A stretch of DNA of 64,000 nt from Streptomyces cyanogenus (GCF_017526105.1 NZ_CP071839.1:3090501-3154500); one strand, 5' to 3'. Positions 49,547-58,152 are shown, numbered from the stretch's first letter. The notes: a model not told the origin generated them from the letters alone. Numbers and translations are program-made.

Positions 49547-49797
49547 GGCGCTAGGGTACCGCAGGCCTTGAGCAAGCGGCGACGCGCTTCCGTATCCCTG
49601 ATGGACATGTCACGAAGCCCGCCCGGAACTGAACAAAGGTCAGCAACTACTTCGCGTACCGTCCCCTATGGGACACCGCCCCCGTCGCATGGTCCGTTGA
49701 TAACAACGCAATAACTCAAACCCCGTACTGATCGGTATGGCTCCACTTAGAGTGCGGCAGCGGGACCGCTTTCCCGAAACTGCTCGGAGTTGCCCCC
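49547..49797 (+). promoter_or_regulatory. A/T-rich promoter region of the cytochrome b/flavoprotein operon
   Basis: No gene is present. The most A/T-rich patch (49690-49735) contains the inverted repeat GTTGATAACAAC (49696-49707), a possible regulator site. TAGAGT at 49748-49753 is a candidate -10 box, 44 bases before the ATG. The left end carries the start of the divergent leuS leader promoter. Confidence 0.4.
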
Positions 49798-51081
49798 ATG
49801 AACCCTCGTCGTAGTACCAGCTCGCTCCCCAAACCCGGCCGCTCGGCCTATGGGGTGGCGTCCGCTGTCATCCTGCTGCTCATACCCGTGGTCGTGCTGG
49901 TCGGAGGCAGCCAGTTCCGCGAATTCCTGAACTTCGGCGCGGGCGTGCTGTCGCTCGTCTCGCTCAGCTGCTCGGTGATCTGGGGCCTGTTCGCGCAGGA
50001 CCGGATCTTCCTGAACACGCGGCAGCGGATCATCGGCCAGGCGGTGCACCGGACGACCGCGGTCGGCTCGATCGCGTTCCTCTTGCTGCACATCACCACC
50101 AAGATCGCGCTCGGCCACACGGAGCTGATCGCCGCGATCATCCCCTTCTCGCTCGGCGTCTCCGGCATCGGCGGCCTGATCGGGCTGGGCTCGCTCGCGG
50201 GCCTGCTGATGATCTTCGTCGGCATCACCGGCGCCCTGCGCAGCAACTTCGCCACCCCGGCCCCGGTCGCCGCCCGCTGGCGGGCCATGCACATGCTGGC
50301 CTACCCGGCCTGGTGCGCGGCGCTGATCCACGGGCTCTACGCGGGTCGATCGGCCAAGCCGATCTTCGTGATCCTCTACAGCCTGTCCCTGCTCGGTGTG
50401 ATGGGCGCCCTCGCGCTGCGCGCCGCGCCCCGCCAGGTCAAACGCAAGGTCGCCGACCGCCTGGTGGCCCTGTTCGGCAGCTCGGAGCGGCCCGGGCTGG
50501 ACGACCTGGACGCGAGCCGCTCGCGGGTGGCCGAGTCGGCGCTGCCCGGCTTCGAGAGCCGGCGCGAGCCCAGGCAGGCCGCGGCGGACACGCGCGGCGC
50601 CCCGCTGTACCAGAACCCGGGCACCCCGGCCGCCGAGCCCGCCGCCGGCTTCGCGGCGGCCTACCGCGCGGTCTCCACGCCGGGCCGCCCGCAGCAGCCC
50701 TTCGCGGCCGACCAGACCGCCCGCATGGACCTCCCGATGGATCTCCGGGCCACTGAGGCCATCCCGCGCGTGGACGGCGCCTCCAGCACCTCGGGCAGCT
50801 GGCCGATCCCGTCCCCGCCGCCGGTCGGCGAGGCTCCGCCGTCGGCGTACGACCCGCTCCAGGACACCGGATACACCATCCCGGCCTACGGCAATCCGGG
50901 CGCCGCCGGATACGGCGGAAGTGACGTGTACGACACCGGTGAGACAAACGGCCTCTACGGCACGTACAACCCGAGTGACACGTTCAACAGCGGTCCCGCC
51001 ACCGAAACGCTGCCCGGTTCCTCCTACGAGGCGCCGGGTTCGGGCGAACCTTGGAACACGCCTTCCGGAGGCTTTAAGTGA
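49798..51081 (+). CDS. cytochrome b561/ferric-reductase-like membrane protein
   Basis: A 427-residue protein with about five to six transmembrane helices in the first 210 residues. Paired histidines in two helices fit bis-heme b coordination: VHRTTAVGSIAFLLLHITTK (His spaced 14) and RAMHMLAYPAWCAALIHGLY (His spaced 13). The remaining 200 residues are a disordered Pro/Gly/Ser/Tyr-rich cytoplasmic tail, unusual for such a cytochrome. Its stop overlaps the downstream flavoprotein gene start (GTGA), so the two probably form an electron-transfer pair. Heme binding is inferred from spacing. Confidence 0.78.
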   Translation: MNPRRSTSSLPKPGRSAYGVASAVILLLIPVVVLVGGSQFREFLNFGAGVLSLVSLSCSVIWGLFAQDRIFLNTRQRIIGQAVHRTTAVGSIAFLLLHITTKIALGHTELIAAIIPFSLGVSGIGGLIGLGSLAGLLMIFVGITGALRSNFATPAPVAARWRAMHMLAYPAWCAALIHGLYAGRSAKPIFVILYSLSLLGVMGALALRAAPRQVKRKVADRLVALFGSSERPGLDDLDASRSRVAESALPGFESRREPRQAAADTRGAPLYQNPGTPAAEPAAGFAAAYRAVSTPGRPQQPFAADQTARMDLPMDLRATEAIPRVDGASSTSGSWPIPSPPPVGEAPPSAYDPLQDTGYTIPAYGNPGAAGYGGSDVYDTGETNGLYGTYNPSDTFNSGPATETLPGSSYEAPGSGEPWNTPSGGFK

Positions 51082-52688
51082 ACGAGGCCCTGCCCGACGT
51101 CCCAGAAGTCCGCGTGGTCGGACTTCCCCAGCTCACGTCGGGCTTCGACCTTGTGGAGCGGCTCGACCTGCCCATGCACCTGAAGGTGCACGGGCCGCTC
51201 GACCCGCTGGGCGGCGAGCAGCTCGCCCAGCTCGCCGAAAGCATCAACCTCAAGGGCCGCGGCGGCGCCGGCTTCCCCTTCCACAAGAAGCTGCGCTCGG
51301 TCGCCGAGTCGGCGATCAAGCGCGGGGTGCGGCCGGTCGTCGTGGTCAACGGCAGCGAGGACGAACCCGCCTGCCGCAAGGACACGGTGCTGATCAACCG
51401 TGCCCCGCACCTCATCCTGGACGGCGCGCTGCTGTGTGCCGAGGCGCTCGGCGCGCGCACTCTCGTCATCGGCGTCACCCGGGAGTCCACCCAGCGTTCC
51501 ATGGAGGCCGCTCTCGCCGAGCGAGGTCTGAGCAACAGCCGTAGATCGGCGCTGCGCGCGTGGGTGCAGCGCAATCCGGTGCGCATGGTCACCGGCGCCG
51601 CCGCCTCGCTGATCCGCTCGGTCGACGGCGGCCCGGCGATCCCGCCCGGCCGCAAGATCAGCGCCTCGCAGAGCGGCGTCGGCGGGGCGCCCACACTGCT
51701 GTCGAACGCGGAGACGTTCGCGCAGCTGGCCATCGCCGCCCGCATCGGCCCGGAGCGCTACGGCAACACCGGCCTGTACGACGAACCGGGCACCGTCATG
51801 CTCACCGTGTCCGGCGCGGTCGCCCGCCCGATGGTGATCGAGGTCCCCACCGGCGTGCCGCTGCGCTACGTGCTGCAGCTGGCGGGCGCCCCGCCGGTGC
51901 CGCAGGGCGTGCTGACCGGCGGCTACCACGGCAAGTGGATCGACGCGGCGACCGTCAACGAGGCGATCGTCTCCCGCAACTCGCTGGACGCCGTGGGCGG
52001 TTCGCTGGGCGCGGGCGCGATCCTGCCGATCAGCCAGGACACGTGCCCGCTGGGCGAGTCGCTGCGGGTCGCGCAGTGGCTCGCCGAGGAGAGCGCCGGC
52101 CAGTGCGGGCCCTGCTACCTCGGTCTGCCCGCCGCCGCGCGTGGCATGGAGGACATCCTCAACGGCGGCGGACCGGCCGCCCTGGAGGCGCTGAAGCAGG
52201 TCGCCAAGAACGTGAAGCGGCGCGGGGCGTGTTCGCACCCGGACGGCTCGGCGATGTTCCTGGAGTCGACCATCAAGGCGTTCACCGACGACCTGGCCGC
52301 GCACGTCCTCGGAAACGGCTGCGGACGGCCCGTGGAGGGCGTTCTGCCGCTCTTCGAGGGGGGCAGGGCCCCCACGGGCGTCCCGGGCGGCGGAGAGCCC
52401 GAGGAGAGCGGCGCCAGCCGTCAGAAGATCTACGTGGACTGGACGCTGTGCCGGGGCCACGGGCTGTGCGCGGACATCCTGCCGGAGGTGTTCGAGCTCG
52501 GCGCCGACGGCTTCCCGACCGTGGCCCAGGCGCAGGTGCCGCGGTACGCGGAGGCGAAGGCGCTGCGCGCGGTGCGCCGCTGCCCGGCGCTCGCGCTGCG
52601 CCTCGAGGAGGACACGCGCGGGCAGGCACCGTCGCGCAATCTGCCGGTCCTCTCCCAGGGGCGCGGCCGGCGGGCCCTGGGTCGCTGA
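51078..52688 (+). CDS. NuoF-like NADH-binding flavoprotein fused to a 3Fe-4S-type ferredoxin
   Basis: A 536-residue two-part redox protein. The first 400 residues match the complex I 51 kDa (NuoF/HoxF) fold: the FMN/NADH motif GRGGAGFP (residues 60-67), VVNGSEDEPACRKD, an SLBB domain (PMVIEVPTGVPLRYVLQ), and an iron-sulfur ligand set CGPC with a later CSHPDG cysteine. The C-terminal 75 residues are a ferredoxin of the P450-partner type: VDWTLCRGHGLCADI and VRRCPALAL give three cysteines, as in [3Fe-4S] proteins. It is coupled by GTGA to the membrane cytochrome b gene, suggesting NADH-to-membrane electron flow. A hairpin terminator follows. Confidence 0.85.
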   Translation: MNEALPDVPEVRVVGLPQLTSGFDLVERLDLPMHLKVHGPLDPLGGEQLAQLAESINLKGRGGAGFPFHKKLRSVAESAIKRGVRPVVVVNGSEDEPACRKDTVLINRAPHLILDGALLCAEALGARTLVIGVTRESTQRSMEAALAERGLSNSRRSALRAWVQRNPVRMVTGAAASLIRSVDGGPAIPPGRKISASQSGVGGAPTLLSNAETFAQLAIAARIGPERYGNTGLYDEPGTVMLTVSGAVARPMVIEVPTGVPLRYVLQLAGAPPVPQGVLTGGYHGKWIDAATVNEAIVSRNSLDAVGGSLGAGAILPISQDTCPLGESLRVAQWLAEESAGQCGPCYLGLPAAARGMEDILNGGGPAALEALKQVAKNVKRRGACSHPDGSAMFLESTIKAFTDDLAAHVLGNGCGRPVEGVLPLFEGGRAPTGVPGGGEPEESGASRQKIYVDWTLCRGHGLCADILPEVFELGADGFPTVAQAQVPRYAEAKALRAVRRCPALALRLEEDTRGQAPSRNLPVLSQGRGRRALGR

Positions 52689-52696
52689 GCGCACGG

Positions 52697-52733
52697 GAAC
52701 GGCGGGTCACCCGGTTCGGGTGACCCGCCGTTC
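52697..52733 (+). terminator. perfect 16-bp hairpin after the flavoprotein gene
   Basis: GAACGGCGGGTCACCC (52697-52712) pairs exactly with 52718-52733 around the loop GGTTC. It begins 9 bases past the stop. The long GC stem without a U-run is a typical Streptomyces terminator. Confidence 0.85.
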
Positions 52734-52785
52734 TGCTCACGCGCGCGTGTCGTGCGTTCCACGTGTCCTGTGGTCCGCAACACGC

Positions 52786-52820
52786 CGAAGGCGGACCATC
52801 CGTGGAATGGTCCGCCTTCG
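52786..52820 (-). terminator. hairpin terminator of the first tRNA-Ala gene
   Basis: CGAAGGCGGACCAT (52786-52799) pairs exactly with 52807-52820 around a 7-base loop. It lies 7 bases beyond the tRNA 3' end on the minus strand. Confidence 0.8.
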
Positions 52821-52827
52821 ATCTCTG

Positions 52828-52900
52828 TGGAGCTAAGGAGAATTGAACTCCTGACCTCCTGCATGCCATGCAGGCGCTCTACCAACTGAGCTATAGCCCC
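52828..52900 (-). tRNA. tRNA-Ala, anticodon GGC (copy 1)
   Basis: A 73-base cloverleaf. The acceptor stem GGGGCTA pairs with TAGCTCC (one G-U), the discriminator is A, and CCA is not encoded. The D-arm is AGCTCAGTTGGTAGAGC, the anticodon stem CCTGC/GCAGG encloses ATGGCAT, giving anticodon GGC for GCC codons, and the T-arm is AGGAG-TTCAATT-CTCCT. The sequence is identical to the copy at 57319. Confidence 0.97.
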
Positions 52901-52999
52901 TTGTTGTCTCCCCCGGGTTCCCCCGGCGACGACATAAACATTACAGGGCCCCGGGTGCAGCACCAAATCGATTTCCACCCTGCCCCTGTTAGGGCGCTA

Positions 53000-54220
53000 A
53001 TGTCGGCTTTCGTGCCCGTGATCGCGTTGCCCGCCGTCCGCCGCCGGATGCCGGTCGCCCTGGGAGTGTGCCTGCTGTCGTTCACGGCGTTCTGGGCCGC
53101 TCAGCGGGCCGCGCACGTGTCGATGGTCGACCTGATGGTCTACCGGGCGGAGGGAGCCGCCGTGCGCGCCGGCGGCGACCTGTACGCGCTGCGCGCCACG
53201 GCCGCGCACCTGCCGCCCACCTACCCGCCGTTCGCGGCCCTGCTGTTCACCCCGCTCCCCCTGCTGGGCACCGCGCTCCTGCGCGCGCTGGCGACGGCCG
53301 GGAACCTGGCGCTGCTGGTGGTGTTCGTACGGCTGTCGCTGAAGCTCGTCGGCCGCGCGCGCGTGGAGACCGTCTGGTGGGTCGCGGCGGCGGCCGTGTG
53401 GTGCGAGCCGGTGTGGACGACCCTGCGCTACGGCCAGATCAACCTGCTGCTGGCCGTCCTGGTGCTGTGGGACCTGACCCGCCGCCCCCCGGGCGGGTAC
53501 GACCGCTGGACGGGGGCCGGCCTCGGGCTGGCCGCTGCGGTCAAGCTGACGCCCGCGCTGTTCCCCGTGTTCCTGCTCGCCACGGGCCTCACGGCCCGCC
53601 TGAAGGGCGGACACGGGGAGCGGTGGCTGCGCCACGCGCGCGGGGCGGCCGTCGCGTTCACCGGGGCGACGCTGCTGGCGGCGGTCGTGCTGCCGGACGA
53701 CTCGTGGCGGTTCTGGACGGACATGGTGTTCCGCGCGGACCGGGCCGGGTACGCCGAGGAGACCGCCAACCAGGCCCTGCGGGGCGTTGTGGCCCGCTTT
53801 CTGCACACGCCCGACCCGGGAGCGCTCTGGACGGTCTCCGCGGCCGTGGTGGCCGTCCTGGGGCTCGCCGTGGCCGTGCGGGCGGAGTTGCGGGGGCGGA
53901 GGGCCTGGGCGGTGTGTGCCTGTGCGGTCACCGCCCTGCTGATCAGCCCCGTCTCGTGGACCCACCACTGGGTGTGGTGCGTGCCGGTGGTGCTGCTGCT
54001 GTGGACGCGCGGGCACCGGGCGGCGGCCCTGGGCGGCCTGCTGGTCTTCTGCTCGTACGCCCCGTGGTGGGTGCCGCACGGCCCCGATCGGCCCGAACTG
54101 CACCTGACCGGCGCGGAGTCGGCGCTCTCGGCCCTCTACGGAGGGGCCGGCGCGCTCTTCCTCGCGCTGGCCCGGACATCGTTGCCGAGGACCGACGGCG
54201 AGGTCCGCCTCAGGCCGTGA
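53000..54220 (+). CDS. GT87/DUF2029-type polyprenyl-phosphate mannosyltransferase
   Basis: A 406-residue multi-pass membrane glycosyltransferase of the GT-C superfamily. The DUF2029 pattern is seen in MVDLMVYRAEG, PTYPPFAALLFTPLPLLGT, RYGQINLLLAVLVLWDL, GLAAAVKLTPALF, ENQALRG-like ETANQALRGVV and SPVSWTHHWVW. Such enzymes add mannose or arabinose residues to lipid-linked glycans on the outer face of the membrane. The ATG at 53000 has AGGG five bases upstream; a longer frame would enter the tRNA gene. Its 3' end overlaps the opposite-strand zinc-ribbon gene by 11 bases. Confidence 0.86.
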   Translation: MSAFVPVIALPAVRRRMPVALGVCLLSFTAFWAAQRAAHVSMVDLMVYRAEGAAVRAGGDLYALRATAAHLPPTYPPFAALLFTPLPLLGTALLRALATAGNLALLVVFVRLSLKLVGRARVETVWWVAAAAVWCEPVWTTLRYGQINLLLAVLVLWDLTRRPPGGYDRWTGAGLGLAAAVKLTPALFPVFLLATGLTARLKGGHGERWLRHARGAAVAFTGATLLAAVVLPDDSWRFWTDMVFRADRAGYAEETANQALRGVVARFLHTPDPGALWTVSAAVVAVLGLAVAVRAELRGRRAWAVCACAVTALLISPVSWTHHWVWCVPVVLLLWTRGHRAAALGGLLVFCSYAPWWVPHGPDRPELHLTGAESALSALYGGAGALFLALARTSLPRTDGEVRLRP

Positions 54221-54443
54221 CGAACTGGTAGAACCTCTTGAGCGTGCAGTGCTCCTCCAGGAGGCGGCCGTAGATCGGCTCGCCCTCCAGCTCCCGGTAC
54301 GTCTCGATCGGGTCGCCTTTTATGATCAGCGCCCGCGCGCACTCCTCGCACCAGTACTGGTAATCGGGATTGATCGGCTCCATGTCACGGACGATCGGTG
54401 TACCGCTCCCGCACCAGTCGCACTTTCGCCTGTGTGCACCCAT
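54210..54443 (-). CDS. small zinc-ribbon-like protein
   Basis: A 77-residue protein with two CxxC knuckles (KCDWCGSG and WCEECARAL) likely to bind one zinc ion. A charged helical C-terminus follows (GRLLEEHCTLKRFYQFVTA). No family is recognised. The ribosome site GGAG lies within the end of the preceding 57-residue zinc-ribbon gene; only three bases separate the two genes. It overlaps the end of the opposite-strand glycosyltransferase gene. Confidence 0.72.
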   Translation of the reverse strand: MGAHRRKCDWCGSGTPIVRDMEPINPDYQYWCEECARALIIKGDPIETYRELEGEPIYGRLLEEHCTLKRFYQFVTA

Positions 54444-54446
54444 CGA

Positions 54447-54620
54447 TCAGCTCCAGCTGTGGCCGCAGGCCGTGCACACGTAGGAGATTCCGCCGTTGTC
54501 GCCGAGGACTTGCGCCACGTGCGCGGAACCGCAGGAAGGGCAGCTCAGTCGGGTGGTCGTGTCCCGTATCAACGCCGCACCGAGGAGGTGGCCGACCTCC
54601 TCAAGGATGCTCGCAGGCAT
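54447..54620 (-). CDS. 57-residue zinc-ribbon protein
   Basis: A 57-residue protein: a helical N-terminus (MPASILEEVGHLLGAALI) followed by a zinc ribbon with LSCPSCGSAHV and VCTACGHSWS (two CxxC knuckles). GGGAGGGAG lies about 5 bases before the ATG. The TGA stop is followed three bases later by the ATG of the 77-residue zinc-ribbon gene, so they form a translationally close pair. The gene is below usual ORF-length cutoffs. Function unknown; RNA or protein binding is plausible for ribbons of this type. Confidence 0.75.
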   Translation of the reverse strand: MPASILEEVGHLLGAALIRDTTTRLSCPSCGSAHVAQVLGDNGGISYVCTACGHSWS

Positions 54621-54689
54621 CGCTACTCCCTCCCGTCGGGCCGCGCCCCCTTCCGGCCGTTTGATTCTGCCACGGCCGGGCCGATACGG

Positions 54690-56225
54690 TCAGCGACGCC
54701 TCAGTACCAGTCCGGACAAGGCTCCCAATGCAGCCGTCCCGACCAGCGCCCAGGCGCTTACCGAGAACGCCTCCGCGGACGTATACGGGTGCAGGACGCC
54801 GAACGACTCAAGCCGGTTCAGGAACAGTGTGCCGAAGGACGCCACACCGATCAGCTGACCGAGTTGCGCGACCGTCGCCAGCAGGCCGCTCGCGTCCGCC
54901 GCGTCCTCGGGCCGCACGGTCGCCAGCGCGCCGGTGAGCGTCGGGCTGAAGGCGAGCGCCAGCCCGGCACCCGTGCCCGCGTACCCCGCGTACAGAGCCG
55001 CTCCCCCGTCGCCGCCGCCGTGGAAGGCCAGCCCGACGACGGCGACGGACACCGCGGTGAGCGCGAACCCGGCCGGTGCGAGCATCCGCTGCCAGACAGC
55101 CGGCCACCTGCGCCAGGTGAGGCTGACGACACCGAAGACGGCCGCGGTCGGCGCGAAGCTCAGCCCGGCCCGCAGGGCGCTGTAGCCGAGTCCGCCCTGG
55201 ACGTGCAGCGTGAGCGTGAACAGGAAGCCGGCGTTGACCGACATCACGGCGAGGATCCGGAAGACGGCCCGGCCGATGCCTGGGTGCCGCAGCACGCGGG
55301 GCGTGATGAGCGGGGCGCCGCCGCGCCGGGCCAGCCGGGACTCGTAGCCGCAGAACAGGACGAACAGCACCGCGGCCGCGACCAGCGACAGCCAGGACCA
55401 CAGCGGCCAGTCCTCCTCCTGGCCGAGCACCAGCGGCACGGTCAGCAGCGACACGGCGGCGCCCAGCAACACCAGTCCGGGCAGGTCGAGCGCCCGGGAC
55501 CGCTCCCGCCCGCCCGCGTCGCCCAGCGGCAGGGCCCGCCGGCCCAGGACGAGCAGGACGGCGCCGACCGGTACGTTGACCAGGAACACCGGCCGCCAGC
55601 CGGTGCCGAACAGGTCGGCGCTGACCAGCACCCCGCCGACGACCTGCCCGGCCGCCGCGCCGATCGCCAGGACCGCCGAGTAGGCGCCGAGCGCCCGCGC
55701 CCGGGCCTCTCCGGTGAAGGTGCGCTGGATGAGGCTGAGCACCTGCGGGATCATCAGCGCCGAGCCCGCGCCCTGCACCAGCCGGAACACGATCAGCTCG
55801 GTCGAGCCCTGCGCCAGCCCGCAGGCGAGCGAGGCCGCGGTGAACAGGGCCAGTCCGGCCAGGTGGACGCGGCCGTGGCCCAGCCGGTCGCCGAGCCGGG
55901 CACCGGTGATCAGCAGCACGGAGTAGGTGATGGCGTAGCCGGCGATCACCAGTTGCAGGTCGGCGCCCGAGGCGTGCAGGTCGGAACCGATCGTGGGTGC
56001 CGCGACGTTCACGATGAAGACGTCGAGCGCCGCCATGAACAGGGCGGCGAGCAGCACAGCGAGCAGCAGCCGGGGCCGTTTGTCAGTGGCGGGTGCTTCA
56101 CTGTCCGTGACGGGTGAACCGGCTCGACGGGCGATCGGGGCGTCACTGTCAGTGGTGGATGGTTCACTGGTCGCAGGGTTCGGAACGGGCTCGGTGCCCG
56201 GACCGGTCCGGGAGGTCGTCGTCAT
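54690..56225 (-). CDS. MFS multidrug exporter (DHA2/EmrB-QacA type)
   Basis: A 511-residue efflux pump with about 14 predicted transmembrane helices. LLAALFMAALDVFIVNVAAP (helix 1 with the LD-VNVA motif) and GARLGDRLGHGRVHLAG (motif A) are clear family features. The N-terminal 50 residues before it are a Thr/Ser/Pro/Asp-rich cytoplasmic tail. The MTTTSRT start has no ribosome site. It is divergent from the XRE regulator gene across about 120 bases, a common pump-and-repressor layout, so drug-responsive control by that regulator is likely but unproven. Confidence 0.88.
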   Translation of the reverse strand: MTTTSRTGPGTEPVPNPATSEPSTTDSDAPIARRAGSPVTDSEAPATDKRPRLLLAVLLAALFMAALDVFIVNVAAPTIGSDLHASGADLQLVIAGYAITYSVLLITGARLGDRLGHGRVHLAGLALFTAASLACGLAQGSTELIVFRLVQGAGSALMIPQVLSLIQRTFTGEARARALGAYSAVLAIGAAAGQVVGGVLVSADLFGTGWRPVFLVNVPVGAVLLVLGRRALPLGDAGGRERSRALDLPGLVLLGAAVSLLTVPLVLGQEEDWPLWSWLSLVAAAVLFVLFCGYESRLARRGGAPLITPRVLRHPGIGRAVFRILAVMSVNAGFLFTLTLHVQGGLGYSALRAGLSFAPTAAVFGVVSLTWRRWPAVWQRMLAPAGFALTAVSVAVVGLAFHGGGDGGAALYAGYAGTGAGLALAFSPTLTGALATVRPEDAADASGLLATVAQLGQLIGVASFGTLFLNRLESFGVLHPYTSAEAFSVSAWALVGTAALGALSGLVLRRR

Positions 56226-56349
56226 GGCGTCGAGCGTGACGGCGGGCCGGTACCGGTGCCGAGTGCCCGCCGATGCTGGTACTGCCAGCACCTGGTACGG
56301 GCCGGTCCGGATGCCGACGATGAGTACGGGGACGACGGGGGCGTGACGA

Positions 56350-57243
56350 ATGGGGACGAGGACACAGCGACGCAGGCCGGAGCTGGCCGCCTTTCTGCGC
56401 ACGAGGCGGGCGCGGGTCACACCGGCGGATGTGGGCATGCCGCCGGGCCTGCGGCGGCGCACGCCCGGGCTGCGCCGGGAGGAGGTGGCCCAGCTCTCGG
56501 GCGTGGGCGTCACCTGGTACACGTGGCTGGAGCAGGGCCGGCCGATCAACGCCTCGCCGCAGGTGCTGGACGCGGTCGCGCGCACGCTGCGGCTGGACCC
56601 GCCCGAGCGGGAGCATCTGTACCGGCTGGCGGAGGTGCCGTTCCAGCCGGATCCCGCGGGTCTGACCCGCCAGGTCAGCCCGGAGGTGCAGGGCATCATC
56701 GACGCCCTCGACCCGATGCTGGCGGTGGTCTACAACTCGCGCTACGACGTCCTGGCCACCAACCCGGCCTACCGGGACCTGTTCCTGGTGCCGGAGACCC
56801 TCAGGATCGGCCTGCCGAACGTGCTGTGGACGCTCTTCACGCTGCCGGACGGGGCCTGCCCGCTGGTGCGCCGGGAGACGGAGCTGCCGCTGATGGTGGC
56901 GACCCTGCGGTCGTCCTACGGCAGACACGTGGGCGAGCCGGCCTGGGAGGAGTACATACGCGGGCTGTCGGCGGCGAGCCCCTGGTTCGCGGAGCTGTGG
57001 GCGAGCGGTGAGGTGGCGCCTCCGGGACCGCGGGTGAAGACGTTCCGGCACGCGGCGGTGGGCGAGATGCGGATGACCTCGCAGTCCCTGTCCATCGACG
57101 GGATGCCCGAGTGCCGGATCGTGGTCTACAGCCCGGAGGACGAGGACGCGCGGGCGAAGATCGCGCTGCTGCGGGAGCGCAGGGAGCGGCCGTGGCCGCC
57201 GGCGCACGAGGAGGAGGGAGCCGAGGAGACCATCCGCAGCTGA
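56350..57243 (+). CDS. XRE/MmyB-type regulator
   Basis: A 297-residue regulator similar in layout to the one at 3413. An N-terminal helix-turn-helix (LRREEVAQLSGVGVTWYTWL, residues about 38-57) is followed by LEQGRPINAS. The MmyB-like ligand-binding region contains VVYNSRYDVLATNPAYRDLF and HAAVGEMRMTSQSLSI. The ATG has a G-rich site about nine bases upstream. It is divergent from the MFS exporter and probably represses it. Its 3' end is followed by a hairpin that can terminate from both sides. Confidence 0.87.
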   Translation: MGTRTQRRRPELAAFLRTRRARVTPADVGMPPGLRRRTPGLRREEVAQLSGVGVTWYTWLEQGRPINASPQVLDAVARTLRLDPPEREHLYRLAEVPFQPDPAGLTRQVSPEVQGIIDALDPMLAVVYNSRYDVLATNPAYRDLFLVPETLRIGLPNVLWTLFTLPDGACPLVRRETELPLMVATLRSSYGRHVGEPAWEEYIRGLSAASPWFAELWASGEVAPPGPRVKTFRHAAVGEMRMTSQSLSIDGMPECRIVVYSPEDEDARAKIALLRERRERPWPPAHEEEGAEETIRS

Positions 57244-57249
57244 ACACAG

Positions 57250-57276
57250 AAAATCCCGCCCCTGCGGGGACGGGAT
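57250..57276 (-). terminator. U-tailed hairpin between the XRE gene and second tRNA-Ala
   Basis: Minus strand: ATCCCGTCCCC, GCA, GGGGCGGGAT, then TTT. One unpaired base interrupts the stem. It ends the tRNA transcript 43 bases after the tRNA 3' end. On the plus strand the same hairpin follows the XRE gene stop. Confidence 0.8.
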
Positions 57277-57318
57277 CCTCATCACCGATCTTTGACAACT
57301 CAACAGAGTGTCGATCAG

Positions 57319-57391
57319 TGGAGCTAAGGAGAATTGAACTCCTGACCTCCTGCATGCCATGCAGGCGCTCTACCAACTGAGCTATAGCCCC
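57319..57391 (-). tRNA. tRNA-Ala, anticodon GGC (copy 2)
   Basis: Identical over all 73 bases to the copy at 52828 and on the same strand: acceptor GGGGCTA/TAGCTCC, anticodon loop ATGGCAT, no encoded CCA. The flanking sequences differ, so the duplication is limited to the tRNA itself. Confidence 0.97.
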
Positions 57392-57483
57392 TTGCGTTCT
57401 TCCCGCTCGGCGGGCGAACAAGAAGAACTTTAGCCTGTGACCTGCCAGAAAGTGAAATCCGGGGTCGTGAGACCGCGGGACGG

Positions 57484-58152
57484 TCAGTCGTCGTCGCCGA
57501 GGACGGGCTCCGGGAGAGTGCCCGCGTTGTGTTCCAGCAGGCGCCAGCCGCGGGCGCCCTCGCCGAGTACGGACCAGCAGCAGTTGGAGAGGCCGCCGAG
57601 GCTCTCCCAGTGCCGGGCCTCCAGGCCGAGGAGGCGGCCGATGGTGGTGCGGATGGTGCCGCCATGACTGACGACGACGAGGGTGCCGTCCTCGGGCAGC
57701 TTCTCGACGTGCCGCAGCACGACGGGGGCGGCGCGGTCGGCGACCTCGGTCTCCAGTTCGCCGCCGCCGCGGCGGACCGCCTCGCCGCGCTTCCAGGCGG
57801 CGTACTCCTCGCCGAAGCGGGCGATGATCTCCTCGTGCGTCAGGCCCTGCCAGACGCCCGCGTAGGTCTCCCGCAGGCCCTCGTCGCGGGTGACGTCGAG
57901 CCCGGTGAGCGAGGCCAGCTCGGCAGCCGTGTGCGCGGCCCGCTGCAGGTCCGAGGAGATGATCGCGTCGGGCCGCAGCGAGGCGAGCAGCCGCGCGGCA
58001 CGACGGGCCTGACCGAGGCCCGTATCGGTGAGCTCGACGTCCGTGGTGCCCTGGAAACGGCGCTCCACGTTCCAGGCGGTCTGGCCGTGCCGCCACAGGA
58101 TGATGCGGCGGCCCCGGCCCTTGCGGTCGGTCACCTCGCCGGTGGCGTTCAT
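57484..58152 (-). CDS. histidine phosphatase (phosphoglycerate-mutase-like)
   Basis: A 222-residue member of the histidine phosphatase superfamily. The catalytic block is IILWRHGQTAWNVERRFQG (RHG near residue 22), ALETYAGVW-like LRETYAGVWQG carries the acid Glu, and VVVSHGGTIRTTIG supplies the second histidine. Related proteins act as broad phosphatases or alpha-ribazole phosphatase. The ATG overlaps the rsfS TGA by one base (TGATG), so translation is coupled. The larger upstream frame overlaps rsfS and is rejected. Confidence 0.92.
   Translation of the reverse strand: MNATGEVTDRKGRGRRIILWRHGQTAWNVERRFQGTTDVELTDTGLGQARRAARLLASLRPDAIISSDLQRAAHTAAELASLTGLDVTRDEGLRETYAGVWQGLTHEEIIARFGEEYAAWKRGEAVRRGGGELETEVADRAAPVVLRHVEKLPEDGTLVVVSHGGTIRTTIGRLLGLEARHWESLGGLSNCCWSVLGEGARGWRLLEHNAGTLPEPVLGDDD

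Noticed and set aside
52828..57391. Integrated mobile element between the tRNA-Ala genes
   Set aside because: No integrase, excisionase, or partial tRNA att-type direct repeat was seen beyond the full tRNA copies.
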